Origin: Filimonas effusa | GTDB lineage: Bacteria; Bacteroidota; Bacteroidia; Chitinophagales; Chitinophagaceae | NCBI RefSeq assembly: GCF_004118675.1 | Contig: NZ_SDHZ01000001.1 | Location: 434,001-498,000, forward strand | Length of the DNA: 64,000 bases | Direction of reading: 5' to 3' | Part shown: positions 35,689 to 44,466 of the stretch, in pieces | How the letters are laid out: the number at the start of each line of letters is the position of its first letter | How positions within the stretch are numbered: the stretch's first letter is position 1 | Notes under the pieces: model-generated | Told to the model about the DNA's origin: nothing | Databases searched by the model: none | What the model saw: only the letters and a program-made list of their open reading frames with translations | Made by a program: the position numbers and the translations under genes

Positions 35689-36459
35689 ATGAGTCGCATA
35701 GCTAAACTCTTCGGGAGCAAAAAACAAAATGTCTTAAACGTCTACTGTACCGCTGGTTTCCCGGAACTAAACAGTACGCTTGCCGTAATGAAAGCCCTGC
35801 AGCAACATGGTGCCGATATCGTTGAACTGGGGATGCCCTACAGCGATCCCCTGGCCGATGGCCCCGTGATACAGGATAGCAGCATGAAAGCCCTCGAAAA
35901 TGGCATGTCCCTGTCGGTATTGTTCAGCCAGTTGAAAGATTGCCGCAAAGAGATAAGTCTGCCCATAGTACTCATGGGATATATGAACCCCGTGTTGCAA
36001 TATGGCTTCGAAAAATTCTGCGCCGATGCAGCAGCGGCGGGCGTTGATGGACTGATTCTCCCCGACCTGCCACCTTATGAATTTGAAACGGAATATGGCG
36101 CCATCATCAATAAATATGGCCTCGACTTCATTTTCCTGGTAACACCTGAAACTTCCGAAGCCCGTATCAGGCAGCTCGATAACCTCACTTCAGGTTTTCT
36201 CTACGCCGTTTCTTCATCTTCCACCACCGGTAAAGACAAAGACCTGAAAGCGCAGGAAGGGTATTTCAGAAAATTACAGGAAATGGAACTGAAGAACCCG
36301 GTTTTAATAGGTTTCGGTATAAAAGATAAAGCTAGCTTTGAAGCGGCAGCAGGATATGCCAATGGCGCTATTATCGGATCAGCTTATATTAAAGCGCTTA
36401 ACAACGCCGCAGATATCGATAAAGCCACCTCGGATTTCCTTGCATCAGTTTTGAAATAA
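35689..36459 (+). CDS. trpA: Tryptophan synthase alpha chain
   Basis: A 256-residue TIM barrel cleaving indole-3-glycerol phosphate. Catalytic residues are E46 (VELGMPYSDP) and D57 (PLADGPVIQ). The phosphate-binding region GFGIKDKASFEAA and GSAYIKAL is present. It is the last trp gene, and hisH follows 22 bases later with neither a terminator nor a TAnnTTTG box between them. Confidence 0.96.
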   Translation: MSRIAKLFGSKKQNVLNVYCTAGFPELNSTLAVMKALQQHGADIVELGMPYSDPLADGPVIQDSSMKALENGMSLSVLFSQLKDCRKEISLPIVLMGYMNPVLQYGFEKFCADAAAAGVDGLILPDLPPYEFETEYGAIINKYGLDFIFLVTPETSEARIRQLDNLTSGFLYAVSSSSTTGKDKDLKAQEGYFRKLQEMELKNPVLIGFGIKDKASFEAAAGYANGAIIGSAYIKALNNAADIDKATSDFLASVLK

Positions 36460-36481
36460 TACAGAATACGGATCATAACTC

Positions 36482-37072
36482 ATGAATACGGTTATAGTAA
36501 AATACAACGCAGGAAATATTCAGTCGGTTCTATACGCCCTGGAACGCATAGGCGCCCAGGCATTGGTGACCGACGACCATGATCTTATCCGCAAGGCAGA
36601 TAAAGTGATTTTCCCGGGTGTAGGGGAGGCCAGCAGCGCTATGCGCTACCTGCAGGAAAGATCCCTCGATACCCTCATTAAGAGCCTGGAACAGCCCGTT
36701 TTGGGCATTTGCCTGGGTATGCAGCTCATGTGCGCTTACTCCGAAGAAAATGATACGCCCTGCCTCGGCATCTTCGACGAAAAAGTAAGCCGTTTCAGGA
36801 GCGAAGACCCCACCATCAAAATCCCGCAGATCGGCTGGAACACCATAGCAGAGCTGAAAACACCGCTGTTTCAAGGGGTGCCCGAAGAAAGCTATTGCTA
36901 CTTCGTACACAGCTACTGCGCGGCATCGGGGCCACATACCATCGCTACCACCGATTATATCAGGCCCTATAGCGCGGCCTTGCATAAAGGGAACTTTTAT
37001 GGCGTTCAGTTTCACCCGGAGAAGAGTGCAGCAGCAGGCGAAACAATATTGAGTAATTTTATTAACCTCTGA
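36482..37072 (+). CDS. hisH: Imidazole glycerol phosphate synthase, glutaminase subunit
   Basis: A 196-residue class I glutamine amidotransferase partner of HisF. The nucleophile is C77 in GICLGMQLM; the His-Glu pair is in VQFHPEKSAA. Characteristic N-terminal IVKYNAGNIQSV and VIFPGVGEASSAM. It restarts the his genes after trpA, 22 bases downstream, so as laid out it is transcribed from promoters upstream of the trp attenuator or from the trp leader. Confidence 0.97.
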   Translation: MNTVIVKYNAGNIQSVLYALERIGAQALVTDDHDLIRKADKVIFPGVGEASSAMRYLQERSLDTLIKSLEQPVLGICLGMQLMCAYSEENDTPCLGIFDEKVSRFRSEDPTIKIPQIGWNTIAELKTPLFQGVPEESYCYFVHSYCAASGPHTIATTDYIRPYSAALHKGNFYGVQFHPEKSAAAGETILSNFINL

Positions 37073-37110
37073 TAGAAACCCGATTATCCACTCCTTAACC
37101 TGGAAACAAA

Positions 37111-37830
37111 ATGATCATCATTCCTGCCATAGACATCATCGATGGAAAATGTGTCAGACTTACTCAGGGCGACTACGCCCAGAAAAAGGTCTACAACGAA
37201 AACCCGCTTGAAATCGCCAAAGAGTTTGAAGCTGCAGGCCTCAAAAGACTCCACTTGGTCGATCTCGATGGCGCTAAAGCCGGCGCCGTCCAAAACTGGA
37301 AAGTCCTGGAAGATATCGCGGCCAACACCAACCTCATCATCGACTTCGGTGGAGGTATCAAAAAAGAAGAAGATCTGCACATCGTATTCGATGCCGGCGC
37401 TGCTATGGCTACCATAGGAAGCCTGGCTGTGAAGAATGAAGACATGTTCGCTGAATGGATCACCCGTTTTGGCGCAGAAAAGTTCTTGCTTGGTGCCGAT
37501 GTAAAAGACGAAAAGATCGCAGTAGGAGGATGGCTTGAAACAACGGATGTCGACATCTTTAGCTTTATAGATAAATATGTAAAATATGGCATTGGCCAGC
37601 TTTTCTGTACCGATGTAAGTAAAGATGGTCTCTTACAGGGCCCTTCTCTCGACCTGTACGAAAAAGTTATACAGCGCTTCCCCGGCCTGCATTTCATTGC
37701 CAGCGGTGGTGTCGCCGGTATCGATGATCTTCACGCCCTCCATAAAATAGGATGCAGTGGTGTTATCATTGGTAAAGCCATTTATGAAGGACGTATATCG
37801 CTCGGTGAACTCAAATACTTTACACACTAA
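37111..37830 (+). CDS. hisA: ProFAR isomerase (phosphoribosylformimino-5-aminoimidazole carboxamide ribotide isomerase)
   Basis: A 239-residue half-barrel-duplicated TIM enzyme. The N-terminal catalytic aspartate lies in PAIDIIDGKCVRLTQGDY; the second-half catalytic aspartate lies in FCTDVSKDGLLQGPS; phosphate-binding glycines are in IDFGGGIKK and IASGGVAGIDDL. Stop codon overlaps a short palindrome (CACACTAAGTGTG, 37825-37837 region). hisF follows after 41 bases. Confidence 0.97.
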   Translation: MIIIPAIDIIDGKCVRLTQGDYAQKKVYNENPLEIAKEFEAAGLKRLHLVDLDGAKAGAVQNWKVLEDIAANTNLIIDFGGGIKKEEDLHIVFDAGAAMATIGSLAVKNEDMFAEWITRFGAEKFLLGADVKDEKIAVGGWLETTDVDIFSFIDKYVKYGIGQLFCTDVSKDGLLQGPSLDLYEKVIQRFPGLHFIASGGVAGIDDLHALHKIGCSGVIIGKAIYEGRISLGELKYFTH

Positions 37831-37871
37831 GTGTGGCTGTTGATTTGCTTTTTAATATAAAATTGTAAAGT

Positions 37872-38630
37872 GTGCTAGCAAAACGTATTATACCCTGCCT
37901 CGATATCAAAGACGGCAGAACTGTAAAGGGGGTCAACTTCGAAAGCCTGCGTGATGCCGGTGATCCCGTTGAACTGGGTGCCTTATATGCACAGCAGGGA
38001 GCCGACGAACTGGTATTCCTGGATATTACGGCAACCGTTGAAAAACGGAAGACTTTAAGCGAACTCGTGAACAGGATCTCCCATAAGATCAATATTCCCT
38101 TCACTGTAGGCGGAGGCATCAGCAGTGTCGATGATGTACAGGTGCTGCTGCAGAATGGAGCAGATAAGATTTCTGTGAATACTGCCGCCTTCCGCAATCC
38201 CCAACTGATAACAAACCTGGAAAAGGAATTCGGCAGCCAGTGTGTGGTACTCGCCATCGATACGCGCCTGGAAGACGATGGCGAATGGTATGTGTACCTG
38301 AACGGCGGTCGCGTGAAAACAGATACCAGGTGTGTCGATTGGGCAAAACAGGCAGTAGACCTCGGCGCCGGTGAAATATTGCTCACCTCCATGAACCACG
38401 ATGGAACCAAACAGGGCTTCGCGCTCGATATTACCCGCACGCTGGCCGATAGTTTGCCCGTTCCCATCATCGCGTCGGGCGGCGGTGGAAATATGCAGCA
38501 TTTCGAAACAGTGTTCTCCGAAGCTCATGCCGATGCAGCTCTTGCTGCCAGTATCTTCCACTTTAAGGAGATCGCAATCCCTGAATTGAAAACCTATCTG
38601 AAAGGCTGTAACATTCCTGTAAGATTATAA
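37872..38630 (+). CDS. hisF: Imidazole glycerol phosphate synthase, cyclase subunit
   Basis: A 252-residue cyclase subunit. It starts with GTG, which gives the exact conserved N-terminus [19 protein letters not shown]; catalytic D11 is in PCLD and the second aspartate is in [14 protein letters not shown] candidate internal -7 box (TAAAATTG, 37858-37865, one mismatch to TAnnTTTG) ends 6 bases before the GTG, so a weak internal promoter giving a leaderless message is possible. It works with HisH. Confidence 0.97.
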   Translation: MLAKRIIPCLDIKDGRTVKGVNFESLRDAGDPVELGALYAQQGADELVFLDITATVEKRKTLSELVNRISHKINIPFTVGGGISSVDDVQVLLQNGADKISVNTAAFRNPQLITNLEKEFGSQCVVLAIDTRLEDDGEWYVYLNGGRVKTDTRCVDWAKQAVDLGAGEILLTSMNHDGTKQGFALDITRTLADSLPVPIIASGGGGNMQHFETVFSEAHADAALAASIFHFKEIAIPELKTYLKGCNIPVRL

Positions 38631-38644
38631 ATTTGTACGTGTTT

Positions 38645-39259
38645 ATGAAAATCGATTTTGATAAATATGCCGATGGCCTGGTGCCAGCTGTAATACAGGA
38701 TGCCAGTTCCGGTAAAGTGCTTATGTTGGGCTTTATGAACAGCGAAGCCGTTCAACAGACAAAGGATACCGGTAAGGTTACTTTTTTCAGCCGTAGCAAA
38801 CAAAGGTTATGGACAAAAGGAGAGGAGAGTGGTAATTTTCTGTTGTTACAGCAAATGGAAGTAGACTGCGATAACGATACGTTACTCATAAAAGCGCAGC
38901 CCGTAGGGCCCGTTTGTCACACCGGCGCCGATACCTGCTGGAACGAATCCAATCCTTCCCTCCATCCCGGCGATCATAGCTTCTTAGCACAGTTGGAGCA
39001 GATTATTCAGCAACGCCGCCAGGTTTCCCCCGAGGAATCTTACGTTGCCAGGTTATTCCAGAAAGGATTAAACAAAATAGCCCAGAAAGTAGGAGAGGAA
39101 GCAGTGGAAGTGGTGATCGAGGCTAAAGACAATAACGACGATTTGTTTAAAAATGAATCGGCAGACCTGCTGTTCCACTACCTGTTACTGTTAAATGCCA
39201 AAGGCTTTAGCCTTAGCGATATCATAGCCGTATTGCAGGAACGTCATGAAAAAAAGTAA
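38645..39259 (+). CDS. hisIE: Bifunctional phosphoribosyl-AMP cyclohydrolase / phosphoribosyl-ATP pyrophosphatase
   Basis: A 204-residue fusion from the ATG at 38645; a TTG at 38633 and GTG at 38639 in frame are less likely. The HisI half (about 1-110) has TFFSRSKQRLWTKGEESGN and the cysteine-containing metal site (VDCDND, VCHTGADTCW). The HisE half (about 118-204) has SYVARLFQKGLNKIAQKVGEEAVEVVIEAK, a MazG-like helical fold. Last gene of the his-trp array, followed by a strong terminator. Confidence 0.96.
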   Translation: MKIDFDKYADGLVPAVIQDASSGKVLMLGFMNSEAVQQTKDTGKVTFFSRSKQRLWTKGEESGNFLLLQQMEVDCDNDTLLIKAQPVGPVCHTGADTCWNESNPSLHPGDHSFLAQLEQIIQQRRQVSPEESYVARLFQKGLNKIAQKVGEEAVEVVIEAKDNNDDLFKNESADLLFHYLLLLNAKGFSLSDIIAVLQERHEKK

Positions 39260-39279
39260 AATAATGTAATGCGACCCTT

Positions 39280-39313
39280 ACGCCCCGCAGGTTTCAGCTT
39301 TGCGGGGCGTTTT
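39280..39313 (+). terminator. Terminator at the end of the his-trp array
   Basis: ACGCCCCGCA (39280-39289) pairs perfectly with TGCGGGGCGT (39301-39310) around an 11-base loop, followed by TTTT. It lies 20 bases after hisIE and is the first strong terminator downstream of the trp attenuator. Confidence 0.88.
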
Positions 39314-39368
39314 GTAATATCCCCCTTCCGTCTATTTTCCCTATTTTAGTTGCACAAGAGCCAATGAT

Positions 39369-40469
39369 ATGATCAATAAATACCTGAAATGCACAGCAGG
39401 CTACCTGTCACTATTTGCTTTCACCCAGGCCGCTGCCCAGCAGGGATTTACGATCTCGGGTCAGTTGAAAGACATTCCCGACCAAACCCTGGTTTACCTG
39501 GCAGGCGCCAATGAAAATGATACCCTCGCCAGCACCTATGTTAAAAATGGTGCTTTCAAACTCCAGGGACAGGCTCCTGATATCGATACCAGGTTGCTTG
39601 CTTTCCCGGCACTGAATAAAAGAACCATCCTCTTCATGGGTAATGAAAATATTGCCTTGTCAGGTTCTGTCAACGATCTGGCAAATATTACGGTTGCCGG
39701 GGCTATAGCCCACAACGATTATGAAGAGTTCCTATACTACCTCAAACCATTATCCGATTACGTCGCATTTTATAACAAACAAGTGCAGGAAGCTCGTAAC
39801 GTCATGATCCGCGATTCCGCCATGCCTAAGCTCAATACTGCCTTTATGATCTGGCAAACCAGTATAGATCGCTTTATTGAAAGAAAGAATCAATCTCCCA
39901 TGTCCGCCCTGTTGCTGGCATATAGCTTCGATACCGACCCCAACAAAGACTTGTCGCTCCTGGAACGTCGTTTCGCCATCTTGCAGGGTGCAGCGCTCGG
40001 CAACCGTTTTGCCACCGGCATCCGTCAGGTAATTGCTGAAGGAAAAATAGGAGCCGTTGGAACGCAGGCTATCAATTTTACCCAAAACGATGTGAACGGT
40101 AAACCCGTTTCTCTTTCCCAGTTTAAAGGTAAATATGTGCTGGTCGATTTCTGGGCCAGTTGGTGCGGCCCCTGCCGGGCCGAGAACCCTACAGTAGTCG
40201 CTGCCTTTAATCGTTTTAAAAACAAGAATTTTACTGTCCTCGGAGTTTCTCTTGACCAGAGCAAAGACGCCTGGCTCAATGCCATCAAAGCAGACAATCT
40301 TACCTGGCCGCAGGTCAGCGACCTGCAATCCTGGAATAACGCAGTAGCCAGAACCTACCGCATCTCCCAGATCCCTCAAAATATCCTCGTAGATCCCACA
40401 GGCAAAATAGTCGCTAAAAACCTTCGTGGAGAAGCCCTGCTCCGGAAACTGGATGAATTATTAAAGTAA
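39369..40469 (+). CDS. TlpA-like thioredoxin-fold protein with N-terminal DUF4369 domain
   Basis: A 366-residue exported protein with a signal peptide (about 1-24, FTQAAAQ). The N-terminal beta-rich domain (about 25-120, FTISGQLKDIPDQTLVYLAG) is DUF4369-like; the C-terminal thioredoxin fold (about 230-366) has the WCGPC motif in DFWASWCGPCRAEN and a cis-proline IPQNILVD. Proteins of this layout are plentiful in Bacteroidota and are presumed to be periplasmic thiol-disulfide reductants or peroxidases; the target is unknown. Single gene between two terminators. Confidence 0.92.
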   Translation: MINKYLKCTAGYLSLFAFTQAAAQQGFTISGQLKDIPDQTLVYLAGANENDTLASTYVKNGAFKLQGQAPDIDTRLLAFPALNKRTILFMGNENIALSGSVNDLANITVAGAIAHNDYEEFLYYLKPLSDYVAFYNKQVQEARNVMIRDSAMPKLNTAFMIWQTSIDRFIERKNQSPMSALLLAYSFDTDPNKDLSLLERRFAILQGAALGNRFATGIRQVIAEGKIGAVGTQAINFTQNDVNGKPVSLSQFKGKYVLVDFWASWCGPCRAENPTVVAAFNRFKNKNFTVLGVSLDQSKDAWLNAIKADNLTWPQVSDLQSWNNAVARTYRISQIPQNILVDPTGKIVAKNLRGEALLRKLDELLK

Positions 40470-40481
40470 AACAGCCATAAA

Positions 40482-40510
40482 AAAAGCCGGAGCAAAACGC
40501 TCCGGCTTTT
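40482..40510. terminator. Bidirectional intrinsic terminator
   Basis: AAAAGCCGGAGC (40482-40493) pairs with 40499-40510 around a 5-base loop; A-run on one side and T-run on the other serve the TlpA-like gene and the convergent ArsC-like gene. Confidence 0.88.
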
Positions 40511-40548
40511 CAGTTATATAAACAGGCTACCATGCCTGCCCTGGTCGG

Positions 40549-40899
40549 CTACCACTTGATTCCGCCATACTCCCCTTCATCAAAGCCCAGCGCAACAACC
40601 TTCCCGTCCAATTCAATCAGAGGACGTTTAATAACACTGGTTTTTGCCTCCATAAGAGCGATCGCGGCTTTTTCATTGGTCACCGCAGCTTGTTCCGCAG
40701 CATCAAGCTGACGCCAGGTAGTGCCTTTCTTGTTAACAAGCGCTTCCCAGCCCTTTTGTTGAGCCCATGATTTCAGGTGAGAGGCATCAATTCCTTTCTT
40801 CTTGTAATCATGAAACGCATAAGGAACATCGTTGGCCTTTAACCAGTCAAGCGCTTTCTTTACCGTATTACAATTGGGTATTCCGTAAACCGTATACAT
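40549..40899 (-). CDS. ArsC/Spx-family protein (YffB-like)
   Basis: A 116-residue thioredoxin-like protein from the ATG at 40899, which is preceded by AGGAG; an upstream ATG adds an unlikely tail overlapping the next gene. The N-terminal cysteine is in YGIPNCNTVKKAL and the C-terminal block is VIKRPLIELDGKVVALGF. This is the ArsC-like family in which many members are not true arsenate reductases; no ars genes are near. It lies 17 bases downstream of the DUF2911 gene. Confidence 0.88.
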   Translation of the reverse strand: MYTVYGIPNCNTVKKALDWLKANDVPYAFHDYKKKGIDASHLKSWAQQKGWEALVNKKGTTWRQLDAAEQAAVTNEKAAIALMEAKTSVIKRPLIELDGKVVALGFDEGEYGGIKW

Positions 40900-40916
40900 A
40901 TTGATCTCCTCTGGTT

Positions 40917-41447
40917 CTATCCTTTTACAGTAAAGCTTACAGCATGATCGCCCCATAACAGGGTTACTTTGCCCTCTTTGTTAATGGTGTAAGTAAGTGT
41001 TTCGGTAAAGCCCGGTGCTTTGCCGCCTTTTACTTTTACTTGTAAAGCATCTTCACCTTTGTTCTTCTCATATTGAAAAGCGCCGAAGGTATCCCATACT
41101 TTGTTAAAGATCAATGTCCATTCGTCATTGTTTTCAATAACGAAGAACGCATACTTGCCGGCAGCCAGAGGCTGGCCTTCAACTTTTACGGCTTTGCTCA
41201 CTTCAAATACAGTGGCTTTATTCGCACCCGCACGCCAGATCTTGCCAGGCAATGGCTCCAGGTCTTTACCTATCGTCCTGCCTTTTACCGATGGACGGCT
41301 GTATACGATCTTGACAGCTGTGCCTTTGCTGATAGTTGCGCTCACGCTGTCTAAGGGACTGGCGGGTTTTTTATTTTGAGCTACGGCAACGGTAGCCAGC
41401 ATCACCAGGCAGGTGAGCATACATAGAACCTGTTTCATAGTTTTCAT
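40917..41447 (-). CDS. DUF2911 family exported protein
   Basis: A 176-residue exported protein with a signal peptide (about 1-23, ATVAVAQ). The family block IVYSRPSVKGRTIGKDLEPLPGKIWRAGAN, then ATVFEVSKAVKVEGQPLAAGKY and the WTLIFNK segment are typical DUF2911. Function is unknown in the family. It is upstream of and probably co-transcribed with the ArsC-like gene. Confidence 0.9.
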   Translation of the reverse strand: MKTMKQVLCMLTCLVMLATVAVAQNKKPASPLDSVSATISKGTAVKIVYSRPSVKGRTIGKDLEPLPGKIWRAGANKATVFEVSKAVKVEGQPLAAGKYAFFVIENNDEWTLIFNKVWDTFGAFQYEKNKGEDALQVKVKGGKAPGFTETLTYTINKEGKVTLLWGDHAVSFTVKG

Positions 41448-41478
41448 TCTTTTAGGTTAATTATTGATGAGTGTGATT

Positions 41479-42204
41479 CTACAAAAGCTGGCGCTTGTAA
41501 AGCTGAACCGCATTTTCATAACCCAGGTATAAAGCATCGCAAACCAATGCATGGCCTATCGATACCTCATCAAGCCAGGGTATGTTTTTCTTGAAAAACT
41601 GCAGGTTATAAAGGTCCAGGTCGTGACCCGCATTGATGCCTAGCTTCAGTTCCTTCGCCTTTTGTGCTGCAGCTATATAAGGTGCTATCGCCTTCTCCTT
41701 ATTGCTTTCGAAACGGCGCGCATAACCTTCGGTATATAATTCTATGCGGTCAGTACCGGTTTTGGCAGCGCCTTCTACCATCTCTACTACAGGATCTACA
41801 AAGATGCTGACCCTGATACCCGCTTTCTTGAATAAAGCGATCTTCTCCGTAAGATAAGCCTGGTGTTCTATGGTATTCCAGCCATGATCGCTGGTAAGCT
41901 GTCCCAATGCATCAGGCACCAGCGTTACCTGCTCAGGTTTCACCTCTAATACCAGGTCTATGAACTTCTGCTCACTGCAATTGCCTTCAATATTGAACTC
42001 AGTGCCTATGATCTTCTTGATATCGCGCACATCCTTATAACGGATATGACGCTCATCAGGACGGGGATGTACGGTAACTCCATCAGCGCCGAAACGCTGG
42101 GCGTCTATTGCTGCCTTTACAACATCGGGATTATTTCCGCTACGGCTGTTTCGTAGCGTCGCAAATTTGTTGATATTGACTGACAGCTTGGTACTATGGC
42201 TCAT
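41479..42204 (-). CDS. pdxJ: Pyridoxine 5'-phosphate synthase
   Basis: A 241-residue TIM barrel that condenses 1-deoxyxylulose 5-phosphate with 3-amino-2-oxopropyl phosphate in vitamin B6 synthesis. Marks: LSVNINKFATLRNSRSGNNPD at the N-terminus, GVTVHPRPDERHI, and GINAGHDLDLYNL with the catalytic histidine. Length matches the family. It lies between a YhcH-like gene and a DUF2911 gene on the same strand. Confidence 0.97.
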   Translation of the reverse strand: MSHSTKLSVNINKFATLRNSRSGNNPDVVKAAIDAQRFGADGVTVHPRPDERHIRYKDVRDIKKIIGTEFNIEGNCSEQKFIDLVLEVKPEQVTLVPDALGQLTSDHGWNTIEHQAYLTEKIALFKKAGIRVSIFVDPVVEMVEGAAKTGTDRIELYTEGYARRFESNKEKAIAPYIAAAQKAKELKLGINAGHDLDLYNLQFFKKNIPWLDEVSIGHALVCDALYLGYENAVQLYKRQLL

Positions 42205-42226
42205 ATCGTGTGATTACGTTTTTGTG

Positions 42227-42682
42227 TTACCCGACTTTGACTTTTATGACGACTTTCTTTACAAAGGCAGGGCTGCTCACCTGGATATTGGGCATATGAA
42301 GATCCCCGGGATAAAAAATGGCAAACATACCTGCTCTTAATACGGAGAAAAAATCAGGCGTTTCACCAAATAACATAAAATCCTTGGCCGGATCATATTC
42401 TTTCGAAGGCGTTTGCGATGTTAAAAAACCATGCCCCATACGCTCTTCCCCTTTTACAATATATTGTATGTCGATGTGTTCCTTGTGAGCTTCCATCTGT
42501 TCCCCTGCAGGGTCAATACTGTCATATTCGTTCACAATCGCGAAAACAGTATCCCCGTCTATCTCATGTTTTCCTTTTGCAAGATCTTCCAGCGTATTGT
42601 TTTGTAAGAACTGAAAGGCTTTCTCAAAACGACTCCCGGCTGTATAATACAGAGGGGCATTAGCTAATGTATCTATTATCAT
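42227..42682 (-). CDS. YhcH/YjgK/YiaL (DUF386) family protein
   Basis: A 151-residue cupin-like cytoplasmic protein. Family marks: the EAHKEHIDIQYIVKGEERMG segment and the C-terminal FYPGDLHMPNIQ. Members of the family occur in sugar catabolic operons (sialic acid, uronate) and are suggested to be anomerases or isomerases; the role here is not shown. It is divergent from lepB and starts the minus-strand unit that continues into pdxJ (22 bases). Confidence 0.88.
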   Translation of the reverse strand: MIIDTLANAPLYYTAGSRFEKAFQFLQNNTLEDLAKGKHEIDGDTVFAIVNEYDSIDPAGEQMEAHKEHIDIQYIVKGEERMGHGFLTSQTPSKEYDPAKDFMLFGETPDFFSVLRAGMFAIFYPGDLHMPNIQVSSPAFVKKVVIKVKVG

Positions 42683-42808
42683 GTCCTGTTAATTGTCTCC
42701 AAACCTACATTAATTTGATATACCACAGGCCTTTTACCCTCTTTTTGTAGGGGAAATGATAACCATTGACGCTGAAACGCAGGATTAGCAAAACTTTTCG
42801 GCCTTCAA

Positions 42809-42839
42809 TTTGGCAGGACGGCGCAGAATGGTATTTTTG
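42809..42839 (+). promoter_or_regulatory. lepB promoter (TTTG - 19 - TATTTTTG)
   Basis: TTTG at 42809-42812 and TATTTTTG at 42832-42839, a full match to the Bacteroidota consensus with a 19-base spacer, 21 bases before the lepB ATG at 42861. The -7 box has the same eight bases as the his promoter. Confidence 0.75.
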
Positions 42840-42860
42840 TCAGGCTTAATTAAAAAAAAC

Positions 42861-44357
42861 ATGGGTTGGATTATATTCATTGTCTACATTTTAGGTTGGC
42901 ATATCGGTCTTTATGGCATGTTCAAAAAAGCGGGTATCGCACCTTGGAAAGCACTGATCCCCTTCTATAACACCTGGTTCATCGTTGAAAGAACAGGTAT
43001 CAAAAAGGTTTGGTTCTGGTTACAGTTCTTACCTATAGCAGGCCAGTTTATCACCATATGGATCACGATTATCTGGGTAATGCACTTTGGTAAGTTTACT
43101 TTGCTGCAGCACGCACTGGCCGTTTTTGTGCCTTTTATATACCTCCCTTACCTCGGCTTCTCCGAAAATGAGAAATATGGCGGACCGGAAGTAGTAAAAA
43201 AATATAAAAAGTCCGGTGCCAGGGAATGGATCGACGCTGCGGTGTTTGCCATCGTTGCCGCTACCATCATCCGCACCTTCATTTTCGAAGCATATACCAT
43301 CCCAACGGGTAGTATGGAGAAAACATTGCTTATCAATGATTTCCTTTTCGTAAATAAAATGAGCTACGGACCGCGTATCCCGCAAACGCCTATCAGTTTC
43401 CCTTTTGTGCATAACACCATGCCGGCTTCTCCAACTACACCTTCCTATACTACACTGGTGCAGTTGCCGTATAAGCGCCTTCCTGGCCCCGGATTTGTAA
43501 AAAGGAACGATGTGGTCGTGTTTAACTTCCCTGCCGGTGATACCATCATCAACCTGCCGGATTACGGTTCTGCAAAACCTTATTACGATGTCCTGCGCGA
43601 ACGCTACCATGGCGACAGGGCCGCACTCGAAGCAGAATACCCGGTGATCGTTCACCCCATGGATAAAACAGATAACTACATCAAAAGATGTGTGGCTGTG
43701 GCTGGCGACGATATCTTTATCAAAGACGGCGTACTGTTCGTAAACAATCAGCCCGCCTTTATTCCACCGCATTCACAAATCGACTATAAGATCGTAACAA
43801 ACGGCACGCCTGTAAGCGACGATTTTCTCAGAGATGAACTGGGCTTCGACGACACTGCCGAAGGGGATGTTATCAGAGGTAGCAGCGATACAACACAGTA
43901 CCTGAATCTTACCCCGGAAGAAGCCGGTAAGATCAGGAAACTGCCTAACGTGAGATCTGTTACCCTTGAACCTTATTATGGTACCGGCGTATTCCCCTAC
44001 GATAAGTTCCATACCTGGAACGTAGATAACTTTGGCCCGCTGCATATCCCTGCAAAAGGAGAAACAGTGACCCTTACTCCTGAGAACGTCGAGATTTACA
44101 GGAGGGTGATCAATACTTACGAACATAATACACTGGAAGAAAACAACGGCCAGTATATCATTAATGGTGTTGCTACTAATAAATATACCTTCAAATACAA
44201 CTATTACTGGATGATGGGAGATAACCGCCACCGCAGCCAGGATAGCCGTTTCTGGGGTTTTGTTCCGGAAACACATATCGTAGGTAAAGCATCTCTTATA
44301 TGGTTTAGTTGGAAGAATGGACCGCGTTGGAGCCGTCTCTTTAGAAGCATTAAATAG
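42861..44357 (+). CDS. lepB: Signal peptidase I with N-terminal membrane domain
   Basis: A 498-residue enzyme from the ATG at 42861, placed just after a consensus promoter; an in-frame ATG at 42810 would lie upstream of that promoter. An N-terminal module with three hydrophobic segments (about 1-97, DUF5684-like) precedes the peptidase. Catalytic Ser is S151 (IPTGSMEKT) and catalytic Lys is K275 (YIKRCVAVAGDD); the box E block WMMGDNRHRSQDSRFWGFVP is present. A long insertion (about 290-430) separates the Lys from box E. The normal enzyme is about 300 residues, so this is the enlarged Bacteroidota form. It cleaves Sec signal peptides at the inner membrane. Confidence 0.95.
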   Translation: MGWIIFIVYILGWHIGLYGMFKKAGIAPWKALIPFYNTWFIVERTGIKKVWFWLQFLPIAGQFITIWITIIWVMHFGKFTLLQHALAVFVPFIYLPYLGFSENEKYGGPEVVKKYKKSGAREWIDAAVFAIVAATIIRTFIFEAYTIPTGSMEKTLLINDFLFVNKMSYGPRIPQTPISFPFVHNTMPASPTTPSYTTLVQLPYKRLPGPGFVKRNDVVVFNFPAGDTIINLPDYGSAKPYYDVLRERYHGDRAALEAEYPVIVHPMDKTDNYIKRCVAVAGDDIFIKDGVLFVNNQPAFIPPHSQIDYKIVTNGTPVSDDFLRDELGFDDTAEGDVIRGSSDTTQYLNLTPEEAGKIRKLPNVRSVTLEPYYGTGVFPYDKFHTWNVDNFGPLHIPAKGETVTLTPENVEIYRRVINTYEHNTLEENNGQYIINGVATNKYTFKYNYYWMMGDNRHRSQDSRFWGFVPETHIVGKASLIWFSWKNGPRWSRLFRSIK

Positions 44358-44403
44358 AAATAGCGGGGCTAAGCCCTTGTTTATAATTAAATAATGTACC
44401 TTT

Positions 44404-44438
44404 AAAAATCCTCATAGCAACCCGCTGTGGGGATTTTT
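44404..44438 (+). terminator. Terminator after lepB
   Basis: 44404-44418 pairs fully with 44424-44438 (15 bp including two G-U, loop AACCC) and the 3' arm ends in a run of six T. It lies 46 bases after the lepB stop. Confidence 0.85.
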
Positions 44439-44466
44439 TAGCGCAATAACCGCCGGAATATCACAC

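Noticed and set aside
43029-43772. 247-codon minus-strand ORF inside lepB
   Set aside because: Antisense to the catalytic region of LepB; no domain.
44380-44438. Attenuator in front of cdd using the hairpin at 44404-44438
   Set aside because: A TTG-17-TACCTTTA promoter-like pair exists upstream, but its start would fall within the hairpin, so the hairpin is better read as the lepB terminator.
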